This document shows, piece by piece, positions 1 through 13,500 of a stretch of 64,000 nt of DNA. Each line of letters begins with the position of its first letter. Position 1 is the stretch's first letter. The stretch spans positions 10,890,604 through 10,954,603 of the forward strand of contig NC_065404.1 in assembly GCF_024362695.1 (NCBI RefSeq), read 5' to 3'. A program made the translations under genes and the position numbers. This DNA is from Pectinophora gossypiella (taxonomy: Eukaryota > Arthropoda > Insecta > Lepidoptera > Gelechiidae). The notes beneath the pieces are model-generated. The model had not been told where the DNA came from and did no database searches. It saw only the letters and a list, made by a program, of their open reading frames with translations.

Positions 1-500
1 GAGCCAGCCGCCATGCACCGTGCCTTCTATAATAGACCATTCACAAGAGGCCAATTGGTAGAACCGACTAAGCCAATCTAACATTGACATAGTTTGAATG
101 GTGACAAGCTAGGACAATGGAATAACTCCAAGTGCAGCGCGCAGCTTCATAGTAATCCATGCACAGCAACAAATTCTGACAGCTCATTCAGTTGGATACT
201 GTTGCAATTTGCGTTTCTTAAGCCTTAAAATGTTGTCTACCACTGGCTGGTTAGATTGACTTGGACCCTATGGCAAAGAATAAGGAATAATACTACGTAT
301 AGAACGGCAACTCTCCGCTCTGCAGCGGCTGAGCTAGATTTACCTCACCCCCTCGGTCTTACTTTAGTCATCAATCGTATGGCGTTAGACGTCACATGCA
401 CAGATGCGCGTGTAAGATAACGTCAATGTGAGGTGTTTTGTATGAAGTGTCCGGGGTGTACTTATGTTATTGAAATTACGTGCTTCACCTTCACCTAAAT

Positions 501-929
501 CTTCACCTTATAGTGAAAACCACATAAGCGCCCTTTTGAAATATCACATTCTAATTTCATGTTCTTCAACAAAACCTAGATTTCTTTCAATAGGCTAGTT
601 TCCAACTAGTCAAATCAGTTACTTTTTACTAAACGTCAAAATACGAAATTACTATGGAATTTGTATGAAAAAGCACACTGTGTCTGTGACGTTATAGAAA
701 AACGTGCCAAATGTCGGGCTTATTATTTTTGATTAAAATTCATAAATAAGTTAAATAGAAAAAATAAAAAGTTTTTAATCATAATTTATCTTGAACCTAG
801 TATACGACCCTATTAATTTCGATCCGGTTATAAATTGACCCCTCAATTTTTTTACCTGGATTGAAAATAGCTTGTCTATTGCTAAGTTTTGTTATCAAAA
901 TTCACATCAGGCGCATACGTGGTTTTCAC
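501..929. mobile_element. TIR element (MITE-like), copy 1
   Basis: The left end (CTTCACCTTATAGTGAAAAC, then CACATAAGCG) is an inverted copy of the right end (GCGCATACGTGGTTTTCAC, 911-929). Inner homology continues for about 70 bp (CTTCAACAAAACC against GTTTTGTTATCAA). No coding capacity. The central part (about 600-830) is unrelated to the second copy at 9505-9717 and may be a further insertion. Confidence 0.6.
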
Positions 930-1019
930 AATCTTTTATTTCCGACTTTACAATCTTTTATTTCCGACTCGAATATGAAAATATTTAGTTACCAGTGAGC
1001 ATATTGGTAACTGCACTTT

Positions 1020-1180
1020 AATGGGTATAACAAATGCTCACTATATCCCAATTGGGGTAGTTAGAGTTACATCCACTGCAAGATGAATTAAGTACCTACA
1101 CCTCGCCCAGTTTCTGTTAGACCAACTTGGTAATCACCGTCGCGTCGTATAGCGTTGAATCGTGAATAGTCTTATCCCTG
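1020..1180 (+). repeat. Dispersed repeat with TATATCCCAATTGGGGTAGT motif
   Basis: The block with ATATCCCAATTGGGGTAG, GCAAGATGAATTAAGTACC and TTTCTGTTAGACCAAC recurs at 34203-34335, in part at 17925-18085, and inverted at 61458-61535. This shows an interspersed element of unknown class without coding capacity. Confidence 0.65.
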
Positions 1181-1273
1181 GCCACATTTAGGTACCCGTA
1201 ATCTGAACCAACTGTTATTATTACTATTATACTTCACGCTTTTTAATTTATATACAAATATTTTTTGTTACAG

Positions 1274-1523
1274 ACGACTGACTGAACGTGTGAACGAGTT
1301 GCTTCATACGGAGAACGTGTACGTAGAGAGACTGAGGCATGTCATCGAGAACTACATCCCGGAGATGAGCCGGGAGGACATCCCTCCGTCCCTCCGCGGC
1401 TGCAAGCCAGACATCTTCGCCAACATCGAGAGGATCCACCGCTTCCACGCCGACGAGTTCCTCCCTGCCATGAGGGACTGCGAGAATGATCTCAGGAAAT
1501 TGGGGCAGTGCTTTAGGCGATAC
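1274..1523 (+). CDS. RhoGEF exon A: start of DH domain
   Basis: Acceptor TTTTTTGTTACAG ends at 1273 and donor GTAAGTA starts at 1524. The exon holds one base of a split codon plus 83 codons (RLTERVNELLHTENVYVERL to LGQCFRRY). This is DH conserved region 1, with the TE.YV motif that contacts the GTPase switch region, followed by the IFANIERIHRFH segment. It is markedly GC-richer than the flanking introns. The exon ends in phase 0. Confidence 0.93.
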
Positions 1524-4500
1524 GTAAGTATAAATTCACATTTTCATTCCGTAACGCCAAATATGGATACTAAAGGACATCGACGTTGAATTTAGGGTCG
1601 TTTACAACACAGAAGCCTATTAATCAAAGTTTGCAAATATTTGTTTCAGTGTAGTGACTTACTGTTCAAATATTAAGACTTACTGTTCAGTATTATAGCA
1701 ACGATGAATCCAAGTGCATATTTATGATACTGTAATGTTTTGCTGTTCGATGCAATGCGTGTAAGGGGCGGTGCCTAACACCGCATCGTAACTGATTATT
1801 GACACTCCTTGCCGGAAAATAATGGATTCGATGTACCTAGAAACAATAGACGATCACCCTGGTAAGGCTAACCTTTGAATAGAGCCAAGAAACAAGCGGT
1901 AATTATAAGAATTCTTTATAAAAACATCTGTGTCACGGACTGTCGGAGCGCGTGATTCTACGCTTTATTTACTATCCGCCATTATAACTGGATTAGCCTT
2001 CCCCTCGACATGATTCATGAAAAGGCGAAAGAAGGGAAATTACAAATAGTACCAAGGGTCCAAGTACACTGGTCAAGCCACTATGTTATTAGTAATGCAC
2101 GATTCTTTTCAGTTCCGTCAGTTAATGCCACATTACCCTGTTCGCGGATTTAGTTTTACTCATTTCTTTTTGGTGAAAGTATTTGAATTTCACTAAATCA
2201 TTTTACCAGATATTATTTAGTGTTTGCAAACCGACACAAACTTTTCCGTGCGGTTAGGTCTTAAGTTTTTGATTTATTAGTTTGTATTATACGTGAATTT
2301 TACCCAGCTTGTTGAGACACAGACTAGCGAAGATAGGGTTAGGTGGCAAGTCACCTATTTAATATCTGGCCTGTGGGCGAGTTAACACGATTTATAAATA
2401 TTTGTAGTCTACTCGTCTAAATAGTTTCATGATACTGGTAGGAGTGGGCGAGTTGCCCCCTTATCCCTAAGATGAGCTATATGTTTATAGTAGGAATCGT
2501 GATAGACTTTCGTGATAGGTTTTAATCCCGCCGGTTCCCATATCACTAAATCTCAAATTGATATCACATGCACTTCATAGTTAAGGAAAATATTAGAAGC
2601 CATATACCCTAGAAAACAAATGTTTTCGATAGCATCCGATAACGGGAAGCTAACTTAATTAAGAAGCCATATACCCTAGAAAATAAATGTTTATAACGGC
2701 TAACCTAATATAACGTAAATTGTAATTGGTTTAGTTTTCCCTTCAGGTTAAAAGGTTTGGTATTTCTTTTCTAAACAACATAAGACTTGCTTGGATACAC
2801 TAGTTTCTTCTTAGAGAAAATAAATATAATGGATTTTGAGGTACCTATTTCATCATCTCCCTAGCATTAACCCGTTTTTTACTGGGTCCGGTTACCTAAC
2901 CTGAAGATTTGACAAGTCCGGTTTTTTACAGAAGCGACTGCCCAATACAGGTTAGGTCACATATCTTCGGAAATGCATTTCTCGGGAATGTGGGTTTCCT
3001 CACGATGTTTTCCTTAACAGCTGAAAACGTGATAATCATTTATGAACCAAACATGACTTCGAAAACAAATTCGACAATCATTGGTTTTGGCCTGTGCTGG
3101 ATTGGAACCTGCGACTTCAAAGTGAGAGGCAAGCGTTCTACCAACTGGGCTACCACGGCTCCTGGGGTACCTATTTACTTATGAATAATCGGTATTTAGC
3201 ACTCGAGAGAAGAAGAAGAATTTGTCATCAAAGATTGGCAATATTATATACTTATTATTATATACCTACTGAAATTGAAAGAAATGTCTATCATAAATTT
3301 ATTGTGCCCTTAAATGCCCTGTTATTTTTCGTTACCCATATAAACAAGAAAAGTAATGTAGATGTAATTGAACTTGTATTTACAGGAGCAGCGGTTCAAC
3401 ATGTACGTTATGTACTCTAGAAATAACAAGAGAGCGACGAGGCTGGTATTTGAACACAAACAATTCTTCCAGGCAAGTACTTTTATTGCTCTTTGTTTTC
3501 CTAATATTGTTCACTTTATTTCCTATCGGTTTACCAAAGATTAAATATTAACTTTTCTTGCTATCAAGTTTAGGGGAAGTTTCTATTTCCTTCATTATGA
3601 TGATGACAGTTTAATCAAGGGAAATTCCTGAAATATGTCAGCGAATATTTTAAAATAATACTGTTTTCTTTATCGCGAAATGTTCCGCTTCAATGATATT
3701 TTTGAGTGTATAAATAGCAGACGATTGTGTTCATGATAACACTTATAAACGACCTAGACATGGTTACGTACCTACTGTGATACATACGTATTGCGTCGAA
3801 ATATTCTATCAGTCATACGATCTATGACTATGGTGTTTTTGTATGTTTCGAACACCTGGCAATGTGGAGTCAAGGCATTCTTGCCTTGTGCGATAAAACC
3901 CGTTCTGTGTGGTCGTGAACTGCAAGAGGCGATGTGATCGATGCATTATCGATTCGCAAGAAACTGCCGCGAGTGCGCACGCGCATTATTTCCTCATTTC
4001 AGTAAATGCGCAATGCCAAGCGCTGTTAAACAACCGCCTAACTGTTGGATCACCGTTATGCTAGCATGAACTATTCTATGATCTTCCGTTATGAATTTTA
4101 AGTGCTGCTTATTAGAATTAATTATTCATTTAATCTTTCTGCAATGATATTACCCTACTTTATAAATCAATTTATTTTTTTATGGAATCTGCAAATGCGT
4201 AGGCATTTGCTTTGAAGTAAATTTCTAACAGAAGAGTATGTTACGTTTACAATCCAGTTTGTAAAAATATCAGATTTTCCGAGATTTTAAGATTACTTAC
4301 ACGCACCCAGCGTGTAATGAGAAAAAATATTTTATAATATAGTATATTGGAGTGAAAGCTTATATTATTGTCTCGCGCCATTTCCTTGCTAACCAGCTTC
4401 TCAGTCTAGTTGCGATACAATTCTGCTCCAGTAATCCCGCCGCAGACTCAATCGCTATCAGATCACATATCGCCGACTTCGACCCAAATTACACATAAGC

Positions 4501-7500
4501 CGGTGAAAGGCAGTCAATGTTATTGATACTAATTTACAATGCTTTTAACTTGATGAGGTATCAAACGACACCGTTTATTGTTATCGATACTTATATGACT
4601 CTAGATAGCGATCCATCGCTGTTAACGACCAAGATAACCATCATGATGTTTTTGGTTCCAGGAAAAACAATTAGAGTTAGGAGACAGATTAGACCTGTCG
4701 AGTTATTTATTAGAACCAGTACAGAGGATACCACGATACAAGTTGTTCCTAGACGATTTAGTGAAAACTTATTTGAATTACGAGAACGAGAGATGCGAGT
4801 CGGACTCAAGGATATCGAAGCTCAGTGTGGACAGTGATGAGACTGGAGGCAGCAACGGAGAGTCCTCTGACAACGACGAGACACCACTAGAAAGTCTGAA
4901 GCTAGCAAAAACTATGGTCGAATGTGTATTGACAGCCGTCGATGGCATAATGGCACTAGAAAACATTCGAGACTGTCCGGTAAGTGAAACTTTCTAAACA
5001 ACTTGGCGTCTAGGAAGTCATAGTAATATGTGTAATCATGAGTAAAGAAACATCTTATATTATTTACTTACACTATTACACTAGTAATTTTACAAAAACA
5101 TTAAATTATGGCGATATCCTATGGAGACTATAATGTAAGAAGAAGTCAGTGAAAGCGGTTATTGAATAAGCAATTCTTATAATTTATCGGCAATACTTAC
5201 TTGATGTGTTATAATCGTATTTATTGCACTGCGGGTTGGCGCATCAGCGCAGTGTGGTGGAGTATGCTCCATACCCCGTCCGATTGATTGAGGAGAGGCC
5301 TGTGCTAAGCATTGGGACGTATAAGGGCTGTTATTTATGCTATGTATTAATATTTTTGTGTTTTCTGCTTTTATTTCTAATACGATTTTTTTCCGCAAAT
5401 ATTTTAAATAATCCTAAATGTACCGCCGCCGCTGCGTAATTACAAATATAGACTACAAACAGCTACAAACAAATATAGAGACTGCTGTGATTGCTAATTC
5501 TGCTGTCAACAAAAACCAGGCCTGGTAAGAAGAATACAGAAGCTGATCACGTGAATTCACGTTATTTATACAAGGTCAATTAATAGATAATATTACTTCC
5601 ACATCAGCTCACCACGTGCTCTTCCATTAATATATCGAGATAGTTCGTGCGAAATTACTTAATTCGCTGGCTTCCGTAGTAAATAGTATATTGATAAAGT
5701 ACACATAATGCACAAGTTTGAATTCTTATGTTGTTTTCAACTTGAATAATAATTAAACCGTGAGTAATTGGAAACAACAGACTATTGTTCTCCAAATTTA
5801 AATTTTCGTTGATCCGTCGTTTAGTATTTGAATTGGTGTAACTATTTAGGTGTTTTTAAAAAGAAACGCTTGTTTACTATTTCGTTGTTGTTCCAGCCGC
5901 AACTGAACCTGCTAAACCAGGGTCGTCTGCTGCGCCAGAACGAGTTCTTCGCGATGGACCCCACGCGCCGACGCCGGCAGCTCATGAGGATATTCCTCTT
6001 CGACAAGCTCGTGCTCATCACCGTAGTCTACAAAAAGGTAAGCATTCGTTTTATTTCTTTTCGAAAGAGGCTTAAAAAAATGAGTGATGGTATGATACAT
6101 AATATAATAGAGGAGCTCGGTGGCGCAGCGGTTAATGCGCTCGGTCTGCGATTGTTGAAGTTAAGCAACTTTCGCAAAGGCCGGTCATAGGATGGGTGAC
6201 CACAAAAAAAGTTTTCATCTCGAGCTCCTCCGTACTTCGGAAGGCACGTTAAGCCGTTGGTCCCGGCTGCATTAGCGGTCGTTAATAACCATCAATCCGC
6301 ACTGGGCCAGCGTAATGGTTTAAGGCCCGATCTCCCTATCCATCCATAGGGAAGGCCCGTGCCCCAGCAGTGGGGACGTTAATGGGCTGATGATGATGAT
6401 GATGATGATGATGATACATAAGTAGTAACTGACAAAACTGACTGACTGTCATCGCACGGTTTCTTATATCTATTGTATAACGAATATCAAGAGTGACTTC
6501 GTTTTGTGTTATTGCTAACTTTTGGCTGTGCCCACGCAACGTCCAAGTTTTTAGCTGGGTCTAATAAGTATCTACAATATGTACCATTTTAAGCCTTACT
6601 TAGTATCGAAGACAAGTGTTATTGAAATAAAATATATCTGTGTCGAATTAATATACTTACCATGTCTTCTTCTTCTATCGTGTGGGTTGTGAGGTGAATT
6701 ACCAACCTTATCAACCCTGGTGTCAGGGTTACTATTGAGCCGCCAAAGGCCCCTAACATGACTCATATAACGACTACGTACTTACATCAGTAAGTAATAG
6801 CCGGGACCAACGGCTTAACGTGCCTCCCGAAGCACGGATCTTTTTACTTTTTGGACAATCAGGTGATCAGCCTGTAATGTCCTAACCAAACTAGGGATCA
6901 CAAAGTGATTTTTGTGACATGTCCCCACCGGGATTCGAACCCGGGACCTCCGGATCGTGAGCACAACGCTCAACCACTGGACCACGGAGGCCGTTATACC
7001 ATGTAAAAAGCATACACAAATAAATTTTGCAAAATGACGTTGATTTCTTGTATATTGTGTGTGGGTGGTGTTTCCATCCAATATTCCCGTACGTATTTCA
7101 TTCTGAATGCCTAAAGGTGTTATTTTGAACTTTCCGAACGTCTTCTTTCACATTTGCTTTGCAACATTCAATCTAAGTTTGCAATATTTTGCTTGTGTAT
7201 GAAATAGTTTAAGACTCGCCAACTTAAACTTTGAACTTGTTATCGTGCCGCTACAGTTTTCAACTTTTGTTTATATAAATAATGCTTCAATATTACTTGC
7301 GAAGGGTGTCAATTATAAAACAAAATATTATGTATGATAAAATATGAAATGAATCATGCGGCATGATTCATTGCTTATCAATGGGCAAAAAAAAAGAATA
7401 GAATACAATGCCGCATGTCTGCGCACTGTCGGTTGATAAGGGGATGTACTATTTGTATTTACAAATATAACTTTTAATGAGTAATTGTTTATGTCGTCGA

Positions 7501-10500
7501 CAATGACCCCTAGGAAGCAACATCTTAGACTAGTTAAATCATTGATGTAATATGTTACTATTAAACATCCAGTCTTGTTTAGGATGTCATGAACTGAATT
7601 CCTTACGAGTTTATTATGCAATAACTTGTAAGCTTGCTTTATTATGCTATAAGTAATGAAAGTCCTGGCACTTATTAAAAGCACAGTGATAATATTGTTC
7701 AGATAATGCAGATTTATTACGGAAATTGTTTATGGCTTCGTGTTGGCGACATTCGATATGTCTTTAGAAACCTATCACCCACTGGTACTAATCTAAATAA
7801 ATTAAGGCAAGAGGGAAACCACCGAATCATCCCTCTCAGTATTAGTTACGATGTCACTAACACCGTGTACAGATTCAATATGCGATTATAATCTAAGCAG
7901 TTATGACATTCCAAGCTTGTGCTATCGTACTCCGACATGCATAGTTATGTATATATCTATTATAGAAACACGCGCTAGTTATCCTTATGAGAGTGAGTTG
8001 AACCACAAGTTATTAAAAGACAAATTACAGCTACTTTGGTAAGTGTTAGGATGAAAACGACGAAGCATATGGTGACAGGTAAACACCAATTGCCCATATA
8101 AATGATCCATTAAACCTATGCCATATGTTGGACTTGAAATATATATGTACTATACACCTCTGCTTACCCTATCGGGTATAAAGGCGTGATGCTATGTTGA
8201 TTGTCAAGATAATAATAGTAAGTAATAGTAAAGTAATAGTAAGTAATACATTTATTTCCTCTACAAATAACATTGTTCTTATACTAGTTTACAATCATTG
8301 TATAACATGAACATTAATAATATTAAATTAAGGCAGCGTCATTAATAAAAAGAATACTTAATAGGTATGATTGTACCTATAACTTTAAGATGTAAAAAAC
8401 ACCTGAACCAAAATACCAGTAAGTATGTATATGAAGTCAAATCATGTGGGAGTGGGACTTAAACTATATTTGCTATAGAGATTGCGTTGGCATGAAATTA
8501 ATACCATTAGAGCTGTTTATACCTCCGTTGGTACGAGTACGTGGATTGTTTGCCATGGCAGTGACCTTCCCAATGCCAGCTAGGCTAATTTACCACGCAC
8601 CGATAGTTTCACCTGTTCGACATAGGAAGTACTCTAATGAGTATCACTAAATGTTATCATGTATTGTATTGTTACAATACTGAATGTTCGCGTCTTCTTT
8701 CCGTGTTGATTTTAACTTTGCTCTGATAACTTTACTTCCTCTCTTTCCTTCTAGCTTTCCTTCTATGATGTTTTCTAGTTAGAGTACCTATAACTTGTAA
8801 TATGTTATTACATTGATTTAAAATATTGCATTGCTGTTGCAGTTTCTTGTCATTTCTTCCACTCAGCCATAATACCTCGCGAAATGACCTAGATTCAAAA
8901 AGTTTATCTATGATAATTACGTTGAACAAATGATTTTGATTGTGAGAGTAATTAAGTAGTATTGTTATTAGGGACGAAAAATATAACAAATATTCAATCA
9001 AATTCAAGTTCAAAATATTTATTTCGGAACAGTAAAAGTAACACACAAAATACTATCAATTATAAATTTCAAAATTGTTGTTTAATAATTACTAATTATA
9101 TTATTATACCTACGTAGACAGTCGCGCGTCTTTACTATGCCGATACTTATATGTATAATAAAATAATATACTTAATTGAAATAATCTGGCTTGTTGCCAA
9201 CATTATGTTACCTTGTCCAGTAACGTATGACTGTTGAAAGTAAATCAAGTGTCATTGAGTCAGCCTTCATGCGTGTGCGCAAAAGAGAAATGATTTGGTG
9301 GTACAGTACATAAAGGTTTCTATTTTACTGCTTTATTGACTCGACTGTGGATGAAAGCGGCTCTTCTGTTGTAATGTGTAATTTGAGTACCAGTAGGTTG
9401 ATTAGCTGTGATTGACAAATAAATGTAATATTATATCGAAATCCATCAAACGATGGAGTTGATGTGAGAATATACATCTATAACGTTGTCTTAACGTATA
9501 AACTATTTAAGCACCTTTTTGAAGAATCACATTCTGAGGTGATTTTCTTCAACAAAAACTTCCATTTCATTCAATTCAAATTCGGGTAAAAACTGAGACA
9601 ACATTTTTTTTTACCTGAATTAAGACAGCTTGTCTATTGCGAGGTTTGTTAACAAAAATGACACCCGAATGTGATTTTTCAAAAAGACGGTTATGTGGTT
9701 TTTCTATAAGGTGACGATAAGTCACTTTACTTCTATAAGCTGTAAGGTGGAAAATAAAATCTACTGAATTCATTTACCCACTACGAAATATTTAAAAAAC
9801 TAATCATTTACCGAAAACGAAGGAATGCGCATAGTTTAAATAACATAAGTTTTATGAAAACTAAATTTACGATTTAAAAGTTATGTTTGCGATGCTGATA
9901 TTCGCGGAAGCGTTACTCCGTCTGTGAATAAGTACTTATATTTAAAATTTCTGACTTCTATGTCGAGCGATACGGTCTTGATAGTTGGAGTATTTCATTT
10001 CACAGTGCATTTTTATTATGCTTGGTATTTCAGGTATATCTCACTAAAAGAAGTGTCAAAATGATAATAAAAGAAATATATCTATTTAAACTCTATAGCT
10101 TGTGTCCATCAACAGTTGTGAACAGGGCTCTCTTTAAAATGTATCTACTGACCAATCATTAGGTTATATCTGTATATAACCTAATGTAACGTTTAACACC
10201 CTGTGGTGTTAGTAATTTTGCGACGGAAAATTCCACCTGATATTAACTCAGAATCACGGTCTGAATCATTCCCCTCAGTATTCGTTACGATGTCACTAAC
10301 AGCCTGTATATTCGAAGCTCCAATCCAAATAATACCCAAGTGGATGACAGAATCAAGAAAAAGAGGTACAATCCAATAATCCTTTATTGCACAGAAAAGA
10401 AACAAAACATAAAAAATCATCCTGCAAAAGGCGAATATAATATATTCTATGCTTAAGGTTTCCTGGAGGAAATTGTTACTTTAGCGATAATATTGTACTT

Positions 10501-13500
10501 CTAAGATAAGACGCATTTCCAACTCAAACTGGAGGATCATTTGTTGTGTGCAATAAAGATTCGATTTTGTTGGATTTTCATATTCGTATAATGGCCAAAA
10601 TTGTTCTTCTATACAAGCAGCGTATTTGTGTGAATGCTACAGTCCAACTATTCCGAACTGAATCCTCACTATGCCCGGTACCGGTACGTTTGCCCGATCA
10701 AAGGAGGTGTTTGCACTCAGTAACTGTTTAACTCGTATAGACACAGATTGGGACTCTGGTTCGTTTTGCCAATCGCCACGGGCTCACAGCTGGAATGAAT
10801 AGGTTTTAGGTTAGTGTTTCCATTTCGTAGAATACCTCATACTTTTTGGGTCATTTTGTGGTTGGACGAATTGCGAGCGATTTTTTTATGCGAGTGACAA
10901 GTAGGACTTCATAGTTAATTTATGATATATATACGCCCCAATTCCTGCAGACACCTCCTAATTTTACTTTAAGTTATACCCGTCATTTTCTTATCCACCG
11001 AAAAGGAAAAGGACGGATGATTGACAGCTCTTAATTTTAGGAAGAATGAGTAAATGAATGAATAACCCGGGTGAATCAAAAAGGTATCTCGCTGGTATGC
11101 AAACCGTTTGACGTGTGCTGTCAACTTAATTCTGTCGGGTTACCTATTAGCCAATGTAAAATTTTTATAGGGTTGTTTTAGATTTGTGCTTAAAATTGAC
11201 TTGTCGATTACCCGTCCCTTTCCTTTGCGGCGGATAAGAAAATGACAGATATAACTTAAAATAAAATTAGATGGTATGTACAGGAATTAGCGCACGAATT
11301 ATTATTACACGAATTTGTTATATTTAGGTAAATCAAGGTTATATGTATTATTTCAACTCAAAACACAGGATGTTATAATTATCTAGAGATACCTATTGTG
11401 ATTGTTATGGTTAGATGGGATCTATGTCTACAGATTATAGTACACTTGGAAACTCGTAGATACGAATGGTTGTCAATCCAAGCGTCCCGTACCGGTATAG
11501 AATTTTGGTTGGTAACCTCTTTAGTGACAGTGTGGTAACAGATTTCTCGAGACATAAGACATAGAAAGATACGCTTGGTTTCTGACGACTTATCGCTCGC
11601 TGTACCTTCTTAATTATTTCTAATAGTATGTCTAATATTAACGGCCTATAAGGTCCAGTGGTTGAGTGCTGGGCTTATGATCCGGAGGTCCCGGATTCCA
11701 ATCCCGGTGGGGACATTATCGCGGAAATCATTTTCTGAACCCTAGTTTGGTTAGGACATCACAGGCTGATCACCTGATTGTTCGAAAGAAAATGATTTAT
11801 GCTTCGGAAGTCAAGTTAAGTAGTTGGGCGCGGTTACTACTTACTGATGTATTTAGGTGTCATGAGCTAACTAGATTACACTTGTCATCGTATTAAAGTT
11901 ATCAAAATAAAATAAAATAAAAAGCAAAGTTAAAATCAACACGGAAAGAAGACACGAACATTCAGTAGTGTGTAATATTATATAATATTGAACGGCCTCT
12001 GTGGTTCAGTGGTTTGAGCGTTGGGCTCACGATCCGGAGGTCCCGGATTCCAATCCCGGTGGGGACATTATCGCGGAAATCACTTTGTGAACCTTAGTTT
12101 GGTTAGGACATCACAGGCTGATCACCTGATTGTCCGAAAGTAAGATGATCTATGCTTCGGAAGCCAAGTTAAGCAGTTACGCGCGGTTATTACTTACTGA
12201 TGTATTTAGTCGTTTCATAAGCCATGTCAGAGGCCATTGGCGGCCCAATAATAACCCTGATACCAAGGTTGCTGAGGTTGATAATCCACTTCACAATCCA
12301 CACAGTAGAAGAAAAAGATAATATGTGTAAACATTTTACTTGTTAATTTCCAGCAACTGACGGTAGAGTTCTTCATCTACAAAGACCACATTCCCGTGGA
12401 CGACCTGGGCATCACGGCCAAGGAGCATGACAACCACAAGTTCACTATCTGGTATAAGAAGAGGAACCTCAAGTCCTACAAGTTGGAGACCAGAGAGCCT
12501 AACATAAGGAACTCTTGGGTCGAAGAAATCACTTCGCTACTGTGGGAGCAAGCTATGCAGAAAAAAGGTAAGATATCTTTATGCTCTTCACATACAGGAT
12601 CGGTACACATACGCGGCGGAAAATTGGGTCATTGAAAACGACCTTCATGGTCCAGTGGTTGAGCGTTGGGCACACGATCCAGAGGTCCCGGGTTTGATTC
12701 CCGATAGGGATATATCACAAAAATTACTTTGTGGTCCCTAGTTTGTTTAGGATACTATTGGCTGATCACCATATTGTCCGAAAGTAAGAGGATCCGTGCT
12801 TCGGAAGGCACGTTAAGCCATTGATCCCGGTTACTACTTACTGATGTAAGTAAGTAGTCGTTACATGAGCTATATCAGGGGCCTTTGGCGGCTCGATGGG
12901 TCCTTAGTCTTCACTGACTATAAGCGGTTCGGACTGCGATGCGATTCGACTAATGCTGTTTTTGAATGGATCTTTCGCACCTCGTTGTGCTTGGAACGGT
13001 GCGAATGGAACCCGGTGACTTTTGAAATGGGTCAAAAACGTATAGATTTGACTTAAACATCCGTAAGGGCACAAATAAGCTGTACCTATAAATAGATATT
13101 CGTACTATTTTTAGGTACGTTTCAAGCGGTAAATTCTAAAATACTTTGTCGTAAGTATTTAAATAGATACGCAATCGATGCTGCCTAATAGGAAACACGA
13201 GAGCTGTCGGATGGTTGCCCTTTCACATTTGGTATTCTGACCTTTACCAGTTTGGTCTGTAAATTCAGACAGCGATTAAATTAGATTATTGTATTCATAA
13301 TTGTACTATACTTGCAGGGTGTTAGTGACATCGTAACGAATACTAAGGGGGATGATTCAGACCGTGATTCTGAGTTTATATCAAGTGGAATTTCCTGTCG
13401 AATTTACAGTTCTATACTTTTGCGACGAAAAATTCCACTTGATATGAACTCATGGTCTCAGTATCAGAATTATGGTCTGAATCATCCCTTAAATTTTTCG

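Noticed and set aside
11..90. Short frame starting GCCGCCATG with a good translation context
   Set aside because: Only about 23 codons, no splice donor at a useful place and no link to the DH reading frame.
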